From Peromyscus leucopus (lineage: Eukaryota > Chordata > Mammalia > Rodentia > Cricetidae): a stretch of DNA of 64,000 bases. Position numbers and translations under genes: made by a program. Positions 24,755 to 38,480 of the stretch are shown here, piece by piece (the first letter of the stretch is position 1; each line of letters starts with the position of its first letter). The notes below the pieces were generated by a model that was not told where the DNA came from, did no database searches, and saw only the letters and a list, made by a program, of their open reading frames with translations. Location: the NCBI RefSeq assembly GCF_004664715.2, contig NC_051075.1, positions 31,640,504 through 31,704,503 on the forward strand, written 5' to 3'.

Positions 24755-24860
24755 TTATCTACCACAATGTGAGTTCTCTGGAAACATGAACTTTGTTTGA
24801 CTCTCTGCCATAGCCCTCAAAACTAAATGGTATCTGACATAGAATAATAAAGAATATTAA
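24755..24860 (+). mobile_element. Probable L2 3'-end fragment
   Basis: The order 'tgtgagttctctggaaacatgaac', 'tttgtttgactctctgcc', 'tatctgacatagaataataaa' follows the L2 3' end ('tgtaagctc..gagggcaggga', 'tttgtctgtt', 'cctggcacatagtagg'). Confidence 0.5.
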
Positions 24861-25679
24861 TTTATTATTATGTAAAAATAAGTAAATTCAATACATATTA
24901 TAAACAGTTGTGTGCAGATTGCCAAAGTGGCCAGAAACAAAACATAAAGGTGGAAAATAATTCTAAAATCTGTTTCACTATAATTATATATTAGCTGAGC
25001 TTTCATTTTCACCCCCTTTTGTTTTATTTTGCCTCTTCTTCTCTAAGTAACGTCCTGCTTTCATCACATCATTTTTTTTTTAGACAAACAACAATGGAAA
25101 AGCAGTTCACATGTCATAAGTAGTGGAACATTCTGCCTATTACACAATCCTCCCCCATAACTCAGTCCAATTTACATCTGCAACTGGTAACCAGTTAAAT
25201 CAGCTTTGCAACTTATGTTCTAGTTAAGTAGGCCACTTTCCACCAAATCCCAGAAAATTCACCATTTGCTCACTCCAGTCTTTCATTCTGAATATTTTTC
25301 CATTTACCTTTCTTTCTTTATACTTCAAAGTCCAGTTTAAATGCATAAAACTTTTACCAGTCAACTTTTATTGAATTGTAATTTAATTTCTCCTATTTTA
25401 TTAAAAATATCAATCATGTGAGTCAAAAAGGCTCCACTGGATAATTTCAACCCTGTGCTCACACAGGTGACCCTGGTTAAAATCAGTGGGAAAAACCAGA
25501 ATGACATGAAGAGAAAGGACTGAAGGGAAGGGGACAGATGATGAAGGTTGATGGAGACAGAGATGGTAAAGCCATGCAAGAAATCAGAGTGTTTTTATAC
25601 TTATGTGAGATTGCCAAAACATATTTAATCAATTAATACAGTAAAATAAAATACTAAATTAAAATTTACAACCTTATAG
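24861..25679. other. No feature recognised
   Basis: AT-rich DNA without a supportable gene. Confidence 0.4.
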
Positions 25680-25870
25680 GCAGTATAATGTAGAAGAAAA
25701 GAAAAGAACAAACTTCCAGGACTCATGACTATCCTACTTATGAAGTGATCTTGAAATGTTTTCTTTCTGAACTCCTTACACAATTGAAAAGGTAGATAAC
25801 AACATTTCCTGCTTCACATTTTGCTTAAATAATAAGTATCTCTTCCTATAGTTCCTAGCACAGTGTTATT
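25680..25870 (+). mobile_element. Possible MIR SINE
   Basis: The order of words ('ggactcatgactatcctact', a 'gtgatcttgaaatg' segment, 'cacagtgttatta') is like a diverged MIR; by-eye call only. Confidence 0.4.
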
Positions 25871-25984
25871 ATACATAAATTAATATGTACTTACGCCACT
25901 CTGCCTCTAAATTAACACAGAACAGAGGATGCCTGCCCCAAGTAAAACCTCTTTGGTGCCTAACTTTTGTCATCTTCCTCAAGA

Positions 25985-26210
25985 ATATAAAAATTTGGTT
26001 GCTCAGTGGGTACAGCATTTACTGGTCATATAGAAGAACAGAGTGGGCTTCTCTGCACTATGATAGTGGCTCACAACAACCTTCTTTACCTCCACTTTCA
26101 GGGGTATTGACCTAACTCTTTTGGCCTTCAAGAGCAATGCTTGCTCATGGTGTACATACATATATGCAAAAATATGTATGCAAAATGTTCATATATATAA
26201 AATAAACAAT
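25985..26210 (+). mobile_element. Degraded B3-type SINE
   Basis: Retains 'ggttgctcagtgggtacagc', 'gtggctcacaacaacctt' and a tail of 'acatacatatatgcaaaaat' leading into A-rich sequence, the order of a B3. Confidence 0.6.
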
Positions 26211-27734
26211 AGCAATAATAATAAAATATCTAAATTACTAGAGATTAAAAAGAGAATAAAAACTTAATAAATCATCAATTACTATAATATTAATAGTCAT
26301 TGAACATAAAGCTAGTAATTGCAACTAAATCTCACAGAGTTTACATCTCCATTTTCATCATAAACACCCACACACTTTAAAGTGCCATGAAATAAATGGC
26401 CAAAAATCTTTCTTTAATTTTTGGTGTTGTTTGGGTTAAATCAGTACAAATTATTAAAGAAATACCATTGAACTCCCAAATCTAGAACAATATAAAACCT
26501 ACTGCAAAGATATATGAGGTATTTTGTTTAGTTACAGATGAAGAAGTATATCTTCTTTTAATCTGTATCTATATAACACATAATCTAGGGCTTTAGATAT
26601 AAATATGCAGTTATGATAATAATATGAACTGTACTTTTGTAAGAGGAAAATTGGGAACATTGAATAAACCTTCAAAATATTTTTTCATAGCCTTTTCAGA
26701 TTACTTTTCTAAAGCCATGATTATTCATGAATTACTGACATTTGGAAGGTTTACATGCTGTTACAAAAACAAATAAAAACAAGGACTTCTTAGGAAGTAC
26801 TTGATCTATTAGATGAAAAGTCTTGCTGGTTTTAATTGTTTTAAATTCAAGACAGCAGCACTTGGTACTGAGAAGTAGAAAGCCCACACAGTGTGGAGAC
26901 TCTGAAGGCACCGTCCTCTCCTCCTCACACATGGAACCCCTGCAAACTTCATTAAGAATAAAAGTATTCAATAATTTAAGAAAACCCTGCCCTTCACAGT
27001 GCTTTGTGTAGGACAAAACATTATTTGTAAAAGCTATGACACTTTTCTTAATCAACTATACTACTGCTAGTGTGATGCAAGTTGATGGTTAATGGTATGA
27101 GAATTAAATCAAATAGAGTCAAGGGATTTTTACTTTCAATATGGAAGAAGATGTGATATATTTATTATTTATTGTATTTCTGAGTGCTGTTTAAATATAA
27201 TTTAAGATTTCTGTCCCAAAGCTTTTCCAGATTGTGAAGAATATATAAGTAAATCAGTTATAGCAAAACACAGGTATTTAAATAAATATTTAAATCATTA
27301 AGTTGGACAACTTTAGAATAGTTATGATAAATGCTAAATATATGTCTACCCCATATATCTATATTTCTATATATCCATTTCATTACCTATTCAATAACTT
27401 CATGTGAAAATTATATTTATTATATAGATGAAATCTCAAATAATTTGACAATTTTGCCATACTCTAAAAGGAAAAGTTCAATACTATATGGCACAAATTA
27501 ACCCCACAAATTTATCTAGCTTAAATGAAATAAAAACAAGTTTCTGAAGGAAATACTTTTATATCATATGAATAATCCTGAAGTTTATTAATGAATTAAA
27601 ATAAGAATAATTCAGGGATTATTATGTAAAAATTAGAGAAGGAATTTTATTAAAGAGGAAGAAATTACTTTGTGCTGAATAATAGAAAATGGGCAATTCA
27701 TTATGTTGGTTATACACATGGAATATGGAATGAG
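26211..27734. other. No feature recognised
   Basis: AT-rich DNA. Overlapping frames at 26.73-27.05 kb (107 codons minus, 62 plus) have no recognisable domain, and I see no convincing splice sites. Confidence 0.4.
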
Positions 27735-27960
27735 ACTGAAATCAAATGGGTATATCCCTGGCACTGTGGTACATATGCTGTTGAGACTGAGGACTACTGA
27801 ATATTCGTGCTCTTGAGTTTACTCACCTGTAAAATCTGGGCAACAATGGTGATATTTTATGAGAAGAGGAGCCAATATATTGTAAAGAATCATATCATTT
27901 TTGGGAGATTCTTCATATACTTAAAAGTGTGAAAAACATAAATGCTAAATTTGAGAAAGA
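27735..27960 (+). mobile_element. Probable MIR SINE
   Basis: Contains 'ttgagtttactcacctgtaa' followed by 'aatctgggcaacaatggtga', matching the conserved MIR core 'tcagtttcctcatctgtaaaatggggataat'. Confidence 0.6.
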
Positions 27961-29494
27961 AACAAGAGAAAAAAGACAATTTATTAGAAAAAGTGAAGCA
28001 CTCCCTTCAAAAAATTGCTAAATAAACTTGAAAGAGTAATAAAATACAGAAGATGGTGATAGAAAGTAAATGTGATGTATATGTAAATTTCCAAATGCAA
28101 AGGAAAGAAATGTAGATGATTCCAGAAAAAAAATCAGCAAACCAGGGATCTACACAGCCAATTTGCAAAATAGGATTATGCTAGACTCTGTAAAATTCTG
28201 GAAAACCCTCTTAGAAGAGGATGATGACAATCTAAATGCCTGGGTGGAATGTTAAGTAATGAAAATATGCTTGTTGTAAGAGAAACCTTAAACTTAAAGC
28301 AATGACAATGTGGGAATAAAAAGGGCTGGCTCTCTGAATGCAATAAAGAACCTGTTAGAAACTTCTATTAGAGTTGCAATCACTAATCACAGCATAAAGC
28401 AACTTGGAATATGGTTTTTAACATTTTAAATTGTTCTTACTAGATTCAGAAAATCAGAAATGAAGATTTTTTTATGCAGAATTCTACCAAGTCAAGATTA
28501 TGCTTTTGCAAACATGTACTCCCTCCTACATGATAATGAATTAGAGACATAGGTGAGATTTATATAGCTTTATTTAATGTCCTCTAAAATTACACATACA
28601 CAATATGTTTAAACACTCATTCCAATGAAGGTCTATAGAAAATTAACCATTACTCATTCCTCATGAAGGTAAAGTTAGAGATGTTATAAAGAATTTCTTT
28701 CCCATATTGTTACACACCCATTTCTTCCCATTTCTATTACCAGCACCTCCTCAACCTTAACACTGAATTTAGGAATCATTTTCTCCTGTCTCCTGTCTCA
28801 TCATCCCAAATTCCCACAGCCCATGTTTTCACCACAGCAGGTGGCACATTAAAAAGATTTGTGCAAATATATCCATCATCTCCAAAAGAGAATTTTGGCA
28901 AAATCAGAAAGCTAAATCATCTTTCAAAATGGGTGTCTAAAACATATTTTGTAAATAGAATTCTGTAAGAGTTCTTACTGAATTTCTGATTAAATTAGCA
29001 AGGCACATGAGTTGTTACTGTTTATCTAATTGTATATTCAAATACCTGCCTCCCCAATCCAGAAAATAAGAAACAATATGTCCTCTTTAAAGGTGTTAAA
29101 AAAAATAAGCCCTATTATATTTTAGTGTGAGTATATAACAATGTTTTGTGAGTTTTGTCTTGTTTTTGTTTTGCTTTGCTCATCAAAGACAAAGTTGATA
29201 TGTGAACAAATTACTGACATCTTTAAACAAACACATATTTCAAATAGTATGATGTTAGCACTTCATGAAAGATTTTGATCCAAACTGTATTATTATGTAT
29301 TGATGTGGATGGGTGGGGACAGAGCAATGGGGCCAGTGAATGGGAATATATATACATATACTTTATCAATTGTAAAAGTACTGGCTAGAAAGTACCTTTT
29401 AAGTTGAAAATTGAATAAATAACAAACACAAAGCAATTCTAACATTTAACATTTTAAAGTCTGTAGTATATAATCAGAATAAGTCCTACTGGAA
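27961..29494. other. No feature recognised
   Basis: AT-rich DNA without a supportable gene or confident repeat. Confidence 0.4.
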
Positions 29495-29705
29495 GTGTGT
29501 GTGTGTGCGTGTGTGTGTGAGTGTGTAAATGTTGGTATGTACATGTTAACACAAGTGCAAACAAAAGACAGAAGAGGGTATCCGATCCTCTGGAATTGGA
29601 ATTATAGGTACTTGAGAACCACTCACATAGGTGATGAAAATCAAATTCAGGTCCTCTGGAAGAGCAGTGTGTATTCTTAACCATTGGACTATGTCTTCAG
29701 TATAA
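29495..29705 (-). mobile_element. B3-type SINE with TG tail
   Basis: The TG tract at 29495-29526 is followed by 'agacagaagagggtatccga', 'aattcaggtcctctggaaga' and 'cttaaccattggactatgtc', a B3/B2-like SINE read backwards. Confidence 0.75.
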
Positions 29706-30677
29706 TTGTAACTGTTAAAAAATACTTTAAAAATAACTCCTACATCTGATAATCACTTTCAGCAAAATAGTAGTATACAAAATTAACAGATAAAATTTGG
29801 TAGCCTCTCTACATATAAATGACAAACTGAGAAGAAAATCATGGAAACAATAACTTTAACAACAAGCTCATATAATATAAAATATCTTGGGGTAACTCCA
29901 ACCAAGCAAATGAAAGACTTGATTAATAAAAACTTTAAGACAATGAAGAAAGAAATTGAAAATGATAACAGAAGATGGAAAGATCTCTCATGTTCATGAA
30001 TTGATAGGATTATAACAGCAAAATTGGCCACCCTACCAATAGCAATCTACAGACTCAGTGCAATATCCATCAAAAATCCAACATAAATCTTCACAGAACT
30101 TTCAAGGACAATTTTAACCCAAATGTGAACACACAAAATCCAGGATAGAAAAATGAACTGAATAATAAAAGTACTGCTGCAGATATCACCATCCCTGATC
30201 TCAAACTGTACAGCAGAGCTACAGACACTTTGATCAACAGAATCAAATTGAAGTCCTAGACATAAGTCCACTAACTTTATGAACATCTACTTTTTGATAA
30301 AGGAGCCAAAACACACACACTGAAAAAAAGATGCCATCTTCAACTAGTGGTAATGATCAAACTGGATGGCTGCATATATCCAAATGGATACATTCTCATG
30401 ATCCTGCACAGAACTAGAATTCTAAATGGACCAAAGACCTCAACTAAGATCAGATACACTGCAACTAATAGAAGAGAACGTGGCAAATAGTCTTGAACTC
30501 ATTGGCACAGGAAAAGACTGTATGAACAGGACAGAGATAGCAAAAGCAATAAGAACAACAATTAATAAATGAGACCTCATAAAAGTAAAATGCTTCTATA
30601 TGACAAATAACACCAATTGGAAAAGGTGACAGGGTACATAATGAGATAAGATTTTTTTTAAGTGTACATTCAATAAA

Positions 30678-30681
<4 letters not shown>

Positions 30682-30754
<73 letters not shown>
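30682..30754. repeat. (TA)n(GA)n compound microsatellite within L1
   Basis: About 39 bp of TA passing directly into about 34 bp of GA, inserted in the ORF2 remnant. Confidence 0.97.
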
Positions 30755-30756
<2 letters not shown>

Positions 30757-32738
30757 TAAAAAAAGGACATCCAAAAACCAAATAATCCAATTAAAAATAG
30801 ATATAAACAGATAATTTCAGAAGCCATAACACCAAAAGCTGAGAAGCAAAGAAGTGTTCAATATCCTTAGTCATCAGGGAAATGCAACCCAAAACAACTT
30901 TGAGATTTCATCTTACACCAATCAGAACAGACAAGATCAATAAAACAAATGACACCTCATGCTGGCAAGGATATTGCGCAAAAGGAACACTTATACATTG
31001 CTAGCAGTAGTGCAAGCTCATGCAACCTATATGAAAATTGGTGTGATGGTTGAGAATCAATCTACCTCAAGATCAAGTGCTACCATGGTTGGGCATATAC
31101 CCAAAGGACAGTTCACCTACTACAGAGACACTTGCTCAACCATGTTCATTTCTACTATGTTTATAATAGCTAGAAATTGGAAACAGCCTATATGTCCCGC
31201 AACAGATGCATGTATAAAAAAAAATATGTTCTGTTTACAAGTGGCGTTTTCCTCAACTGTTAAAAAAATAAATCATGGAATTTGCAGGAAAATGCACAAG
31301 CTAGAGAAAATCATCCTGAGTGAGATAACCAAGACTCAAAAAGACAAATATGATATATATTCCTTTATATGTGAATGTCAACTGTTAAGTCCTTGATAAT
31401 CAAACTACAGTCAATGAAACCACAGATGTTAGGAACAGAGTAAGGGACTACTAGTTTGGGAGGGTTAGATCTCCCTAGGATAGGAGAAATAGAATGAAGT
31501 GATGAATGAGTGGCTGGTGGAGGGAATAGGTGGATGTGGCAGGGAATACAGGAGAGGCAGCTAAAACTAGGCCAGTTGAGTGGCAGTATGAAAACCTAAT
31601 ATTTTAGAAGCTTCCTAAAAATATACATATATAAAGATGATCTAATGGAATCACCAAGCAACAAGGAATACAGAGCCCAATCTGGACATTTCTCATCACC
31701 AAATGAAGCCTCCAGTTCCTGGAATATGTAACATCTAACTGAGATGTTGGCCAAAGGAGCCCCATGGAAACCCCTGAACAACTTAGTCTATGGACAAGGG
31801 TATTGGTAGCTCTACAAAAGTTGACAGTCAGGCAGTCAGGCCCTATTGGTGAAGACAACACTTACATAGTTCAAGGAACATGGTAAGGTCAAGCTGGTAC
31901 CTACCTAGAGCCTTCACCACCATGAACTAGTGTTCATGGTAATAGACTAGACTAGATACTGACTAGTATTCATGGTGCTCTGCACACCAGAAAAGAAAGG
32001 TAAACACCAATCCAGCTACAACCCTCTGATCTACAATGATGATCTGTCTGCAAGATGCACTGGAGCATTAGTGGTACAAAGCTTGTGGGAATAATAAACC
32101 AATATTTGCTTGTATTTAAGGCCCATTCCATGAGATGGAATCCATCTCTGAGAGTGCTTGTGGGGCAAAGAACCTGACGCAAGATAGGCCAAGGATGTAG
32201 CACTGCTCTATTAAAGGAACATAGCCATAAAATGATTCATAACGACATTCTGCTATACACGTAGATCAGTGTTTTGTTCAACCATCATCAGAGAAACTCC
32301 CCTCACCCCGATGAAGATGAGAACAAGCATAGAGACCTATAGCTGACATCTAGGAAGAGGGTGGGAGACCTTATGATACTCAGTTCTAAGTCAGATATCT
32401 TCCTTAAGTCCCTCCCCTCAGGGCTCAGGAAGCCCTGCAGATGAGAAGGAAGAAAGATTGTAAGAGCCAGAGGTGATGGAGAACACCAAGGAAAAAAACC
32501 CTTCTAAATCCAGCAGAACCAACGCACATATGAAATCACAGACTGGCAGCAAGCACAAGCACAGGGTCTGTACAGATTTGTGTCAGGTGGACTTCCAGCA
32601 GTGGCAGGGAGGCGGACATAAGCTCTTATCCCTAACCCAGATGCAATCTCCAATGGAAACCACTCACCAATGAAAAGTTTGTTTTCTCCAATGAGTTTCA
32701 TACACACCACTTTTAAATGCAGGTCCCAAGTACACAGC

Positions 32739-32741
<3 letters not shown>

Positions 32742-32792
<51 letters not shown>
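32742..32792. repeat. (AC)n microsatellite within L1 3' UTR
   Basis: About 50 bp of AC. Confidence 0.97.
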
Positions 32793-32795
<3 letters not shown>

Positions 32796-33216
32796 AATGG
32801 AAGTTTTGGAGGATTTTTGCCTCAAAATGCTTTATCAGGTTCTTTTTCTCTCTCTTTCTCCTTACAGGTCTTTAACATACATACTGTGTTTTCTGGTTTT
32901 ACATTTTTAACAGGATTTCTGTGTGTGAAAATATGTTAATTTTTCTTGTGCTTTTTTCTTTGGTTCATCTGTTTGGGTGGTTGTTTCATCTTATTCTGGT
33001 TTGTTTTTATTTTATCTTATTTTACATTATTATTGTTATTAATATTATTATTACTATTTTACATGACTGGCTGCATTCTAAGTGGAGAGAGAAAGAAAGG
33101 GTGTGGATTTGGGTGGGTGGGGAAGCAGGAAGAATCAAGGAAGAGTTAGGCGAGGGGAAACTGTGTTCAAAATATATTGTATAAAAAGATATATTTTGAA
33201 TTGTAAAAAAAAAATC

Positions 33217-34139
33217 ACTTTATTAGCACAGCCCTCTTCTAAGCTACTGACTGCAGATATATCATGACCTTTAATGCCTGATACTCTCTCATTGTCAGAG
33301 AGCCACTGGATTCCATTTCTGACTCCCAGACATGACATGGGCAGGGGAAACATACATTATGGAAAAGGGATTCCCAAGTTGTCTTCCCAAGACAATCTTA
33401 GGAAACATGAGGGAAGGCCACATTAGGATAAACCTTCCATAGGTCTACAGCAGACCCATTCTGAGTACCCAGAAGAAAACTATTAAGACAGCCATTGAAT
33501 AAACTACCCATGGACAGGAAAAGAATCATAGAAAAAGAAAACTGGAGGTAATGCTTCCACACAGTTCAGCCATGATGGAACCATCATGACCCCCAGGACT
33601 TTGAACAAAATGTCTTGATTCATCAACAGAACAAAATCTGCCTCAGTCCAAAGTTATTCTATTTCTGTCCAAGACTGTGTAAATTCAAGATCTGACTGTT
33701 TTCAAGTGATGTAATGATCTCTCACACTCCTACAAATGTTTCAGGAGATGAAGACTATCAGCCACCAAACTACATAACTGAAATTGTGTGTCACTGAATC
33801 AAGATTAACTAGTCAGCAAAGAAGCAAGGGAAAGTTAACTATGAAAAATTCTTCCAAATAATCTAGACCTACATGGTTGTTGAGAGTTATCAAATGGGGC
33901 AGTAAACATTAGTAAGACATGTTACTTATGTTTACTGAACAGTTTAAGTAGACACATGGAAATTAGGAAAGATGTGTGAATAAAACCGCTAAAAATAAAA
34001 CCTACAGATACTGACATGAGAATACATTGAATTGTATTAACTTCAGAGAGCAGTAAGATCTCATAATGAAAGCAATTAAAAAATGTGTGCTAGTTTTTAA
34101 AGAAAGAGATAAAAAATAAACTAAATTACATATGGATTG
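33217..34139. other. No feature recognised
   Basis: No gene seen; moderately AT-rich and apparently unique. Confidence 0.4.
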
Positions 34140-34570
34140 GCTATCATCAAAGTGTCTTGTGTTAGAGGCTGAGTCTCTAGCATGACAGTACTGTATTTGA
34201 TGAGGCTTTTAGTAGGTGGGACCTGTTTTGAAATCTCAAGATATTGTTTGGTGTGCTACCTCAAGGAAATTTGAGTTAGCAGTCCTGTGATGTCTTGGCA
34301 TGCTAAGGAGACAGTTGAAAATAAAAAAAAAAAAGCACATCTGACCTCTCTCCACATCTGTGGCTTACTGTGTGAGATTTGATCCCATTCTCACACATAT
34401 CCCCACCACTGAAATTCACCATAAGATGTCACAGTAGAGAAAGTACTTGCCATAATGGACCTAAGGCAAACACCATGCTCATGAGCTCCCAGAATTGTGA
34501 GATAAATTAACCTACTCATTAAGTCCGGTGTTTCAAGCATTTCATTATAGAGTGGTAAAAATCTGAGATG
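34140..34570 (+). mobile_element. Ancient MLT1-like MaLR LTR
   Basis: Words such as 'ttagtaggtgggacctgttt', 'cccagaattgtgagataaat' and the terminal 'gagtggtaaaaatctgagatg' match the MLT1 order (aattgtgagaaataaa ... terminal gactga). Heavily diverged. Confidence 0.6.
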
Positions 34571-34599
34571 CTCATTATGCTGTAGGTAGAAAAAATACG

Positions 34600-35320
34600 T
34601 GGAATTTAATGCAGTAATATATCATTCCTCTTACTTTTGAAAAATTTTTGGCTATTCAAGGTCTTCTCTACTTTTATTACATATTAGAGTTAGAGGATAA
34701 ATTTCTGTTAAAAAATGAAATTGTGGCAGGTATATAACATTAATTCACTGATGAAATTTGGGAAGAGTTGATAACTTTATTATATTCTGATTTCTAATCA
34801 GTGAAGATCATATTTTTTAATTGCATCTTCTCCCGAAATGTTTCATAGTTTTAGTGTGCAGTAGCACATGAGACTGTGTTAGAACAAGGCTGAAATAGTT
34901 CAAGTTTAAAGTTTTAAATAGTAGTGTCTTTTATATTTAAAACCACCTGTTACTTGTGAATATGAATATAATTTTATATTGCTATTATAACCCTCACATT
35001 CCTAAACATTATAGATAATTATTGTTGTAGGTACTACTGAATTTTAAGCATGCTTCATCCTGTTATTCTTAAATGTGATGTTTTATTGCTTCCTATTCAG
35101 TCTGTATACGTTGTCCACATTTCTTGACTTTTTTTATTCTCACTAAAATTGCATATCTACTAATAAATAAGAGAGGATGGAAAAGATAACCTGTCTTGCA
35201 CCTAAACTCAGAGGGAAAACAATCAGTCTCTATCTGTAAGTTTATGTTACATGTTGATTTGCATATTTTTCTGTAACAGTTTAAAATGTTTGCTCCTCAG
35301 ACATGTTAAAGCCCAAAATG
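34600..35320 (-). mobile_element. Old LINE-1 ORF2 fragment
   Basis: Plus strand reads as antisense ORF2: 'tttcatagttttagtgtgca' and 'ataacctgtcttgcacctaa' followed by 'ctcagagggaaaacaatcagtctc'. No open frame. Confidence 0.55.
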
Positions 35321-35887
35321 ACATTTTTTAAAAAAAATAGGATCTTTGCAAATGATGAGATTGGTTTATTAATAGCAAGCCTAATTTCTTTCATCACTGC
35401 CCTCTTACAGAGGGAAATCTGGATGCATAATAGATCTTCACAGGGAATAGACTATTCAAGGTAGAAGAATAGTTGACTAAGAGAAGAAGTTTCCATAAAC
35501 TATGAAAGATGTGTGGAGACCACCCCAACACCACCCTACTACAGGCCTAAAAAAGAATCCACTTTTCACATGCCAGTCATTTTGAAACTCATTTAAATCC
35601 CCAGCCTGTGGTTCTCAGTGAAGGCAGGTCTGGTAACTAATGATGCTTCCAGGCTGAGGCATGAGGAGTATTTTTGTATTGCCACCTTGCTAATAACTCT
35701 TATCAAAATGGAATGTTGAATTTTGCATAACAGTTATTTCCTATTAAGTTGGATATAGTATTTCTTATACTTGCATATGTAACTGAATTGACTGATTTTT
35801 AAATGATAGCCCAAATTTTTTTCTAAGATAAATGCTACTCAGCCCCAATACATGTTCCTCTTTTACATAAAGAACTAAATTTGGTTT
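35321..35887. other. No feature recognised
   Basis: No gene or confident repeat seen. Confidence 0.4.
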
Positions 35888-36372
35888 TTAAATTTTTTAT
35901 TCATTTTACATACCAACCACAGATCCCCCCCTCTCATCCCTCCTCCCAATTTCCCCCACCTTCTCTCCCCACTCCACCCTTTATCCCTTCCTCCAATACG
36001 GTAAGCTCTCCCATGGGGAGGACAGTTAGGCTTGGTACATTCAGTTGAGGCAGGAGCAAGCCCCTCCCTGCTTTATTAGGAGTGAGCAAGGTGTCTGACC
36101 ATAGGCAATGAGATCCAGAAAGCCGGCTCATGCACCAGGAATAGATCCTGATCACACTGCCAGGGGCCCCTCAAACAGACCCAGCTACCCAACTATCTCC
36201 CATAAGCAGAGTCTAGCCTGATCCCAGGCAGGTTCCACAGTTGATGGTCCACAGTTCATGAGTTCCTGTGAGACTGGTTCAGTTGTCTCTGTAGATTTCC
36301 CCATCATGATCTTGACTCCCCTTGCTCATGAAACCCCTCTTCCCTCTCTTTGACTGGACTCCCAGGGGAAAA
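35888..36372 (-). mobile_element. LINE-1 3' UTR fragment
   Basis: On the minus strand: G-rich tract, 'gatctgtggttggtatgtaa' and an AATAAA-type A-rich end at about 35890. It shares the 3' UTR of the split copy at 9.6-10.6 kb. Confidence 0.75.
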
Positions 36373-36389
36373 AAAATTAAAAATTTAAA

Positions 36390-36880
36390 TAAATAAATAA
36401 ATTACCATAACTCTGTAATACACCTTAAGATCTGAAATTGTAATCCCACCAGCATTGTTCTTGGTGTTAGAGATTATTTTTAGCTATCTAGGGTGTTTTA
36501 TGTATGTATGTATTTTTGTTCCTTGTAAATTAAAGCATAGTTTTATGTATTTCTGTAAAGAATATGATAAGGATTTGGTTTAGATTGCATCAAATTTATA
36601 TATAGTATTTTGTAAAATGATTATTTCCCAACAGTTCCCTAATTGCTGGGGACAATAAATATTTTTGATATATTTATAAAAAAAAATTAAGTTTGCCAAA
36701 ACTGTATTTATAGGCCTTCGTAACTGTCTCTATATTGTCAACATAACTACAGAGAGGAGTTGTGTAGTCAGTATTTTCGGGTAGTAGAAATCTTCTCACT
36801 ATCTACCGAAGTCAAAAGTTATTCGGTTTTGGGTAGCATTGAGGTGTTTATGCATCTGGCAATGTCATCACTGCCTCTAA
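36390..36880 (-). mobile_element. Old LINE-1 ORF2 fragment
   Basis: Antisense ORF2 wording such as 'atctgaaattgtaatcccac', 'tttttagctatctagggtg' and 'ggtttagattgcatcaaatt'. Right limit uncertain. Confidence 0.5.
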
Positions 36881-37557
36881 TATAGTCTGACCTCAGGTGA
36901 ATTATTTAACAAATACTGGTGAAATAGTTATGTATTTTTTCCGGCAAAAGTGTTTAGTCTTTCCCTATTACTTAACATTTAAATAAATAAACCGCAACAT
37001 CATTGATGGTGTTAGTGCCCTGAAATGCATTTAGAATTTCAAAACTATAGTTACACTAATTAAGTTGCCTAAGAGTCATACCAAACTGCATTTTGACTGT
37101 AATATTAATGAAAATGCAGAAGAGCTAGCAACAGAATATTAAGTATTTGTTATGAAATACAAAGGTCAATGATATTATATTTAGTCACTAGAATTCTGTG
37201 AAATATTTATTTCAATGCTCTACACAGAATTAGTGCAGAACAGAACTTTAGAATGAAAAATAACTGCAATAGAGCATTGTATTATTTAATTCTTTTTTAT
37301 ATCCATTTGTACAACATTTGAGAAATGAGATGGCTATAAGTATATATAGATGTAGGTATACCGATCTACTATATGTGAATACATATGTATACAGATACCA
37401 AAAATTATTTGTGTTTATTTTGGATGATTACTTTTGTATTTGCTATTTTATTTGATATGTCATTTATATTTGAATGATTGAATTTGTAACATTTAGCATG
37501 TTTCTTCATTAATCAGAGTTATAGACATCACCTCTGTTTTATAAAGATAAAATGTAC
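36881..37557. other. No feature recognised
   Basis: AT-rich DNA, no gene seen. Confidence 0.4.
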
Positions 37558-37640
37558 TGGGAATAGAGCTCAGTAGCAGAGCGTGTGCTCAGAATATGTG
37601 GGACCCTAGGTTCAATCTCCAGCACTAAAAGAAAAGTAAG
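37558..37640 (+). mobile_element. ID SINE
   Basis: 'gaatagagctcagtagcaga' and 'accctaggttcaatctccag' are the A and B boxes of the tRNA-Ala-derived ID SINE, followed by an A-rich tail. The A and B boxes are internal polymerase III promoter elements in intact copies. Confidence 0.8.
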
Positions 37641-38319
37641 TAACTAGAACTTCAATCCTCAATTGTTTTTCTAAATTGATATGTAGAAAAACACATTAAG
37701 CTAATCATGTGTTTGGACAGTTACTGGCAGAACTCACTGGTATATTTCAGATTATCTGCTTAATGTGGGAATTTTCAGTCATTTTAGTATTACACAATCT
37801 GTCTTCCAGCCATCCCATGAAAGAGGTTTCCACTTTTGAAGAAAGGCCCTTGATTTATCTTAGAAAAAATTGAAATAGCTATTACTTTTTAACAGGTTCC
37901 TTTTCCCCTTTTGCTGAGTATTCATTTGAGGGGTTCCATTGTACTGTATTTCTGTATTTTGTCAGAAAGTGCACAAAAGGATTTATTATTTTAAAAGTTC
38001 TTTGCCTTTAGTAGGTATTCTTTTGAGAACAGACCAGTGAACTGAGATTTTTTTTTTCTCCAATCAAGTTCCACAGTAAGGGAAAGAAAAAAAGGAAAGA
38101 ACAAAAGATTAGAGAAAAAATAGAAATGCTATTATCTTGCAAACCAGGTTTCTGGTTACAGCATTATTGTTTTAATGTCCTTCATACACTAAAAGAAAGC
38201 TAGTCAAAGACTCAAAATCAACTTTTTCCTTAGTTTTATGAATTCTCAAATGTTCTTTAGTAGAATAAAATAGAAAATTCTTCCTTTGCTGAAACCTAGC
38301 CAGTAATACTCTCTCCAAC
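37641..38319. other. No feature recognised
   Basis: No gene or confident repeat seen. Confidence 0.4.
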
Positions 38320-38480
38320 TCTAACATGGAGCCTGGAGTTCAAATCCCAGCATTGCCTCTGTGGGCTGTGCCATTTGGACGAGTTCAAAGGCTCACCGGT
38401 ACCTCAAACTATTTATATGTCAGAAGTACATGATCACTATAACCATTTTACCGATAAATGCTTGAGGTGAGGAGTAAGGC
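38320..38480 (+). mobile_element. MIR SINE
   Basis: 'catggagcctggagttcaaatccc' followed by a 'gggctgtgccatttgg' segment and 'ccattttaccgataaa' is the MIR order; diverged but clear. Confidence 0.7.

Larger units (their letters stand above)
29745..33216 (+). mobile_element. 5'-truncated LINE-1 (Lx-type): dead ORF2 end plus full 3' UTR
   Basis: Longest mobile element in the window. 29745-31400 is the 3' half of ORF2 nucleic acid ('tatcttggggtaactccaac', 'ccctaccaatagcaatctac', 'ctaaatggaccaaagacctc', 'aaccaaataatccaattaaa'). Every frame is interrupted; the longest open stretch (30959-31396) is an out-of-frame relic. 31400-33216 is the long Lx 3' UTR with a CA tract at 32.75 kb and an A tail. 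In intact relatives ORF2 encodes the endonuclease and reverse transcriptase; this copy keeps neither. Confidence 0.85.

Noticed and set aside
26732..27055. 107-codon minus-strand frame and overlapping 62-codon plus frame as an exon
   Set aside because: No convincing splice sites, no recognised domain, and two overlapping frames on opposite strands without a feature favouring either.
30959..31396. 145-codon plus-strand frame
   Set aside because: It lies in the dead L1 ORF2 remnant, and its translation does not follow the ORF2 protein.
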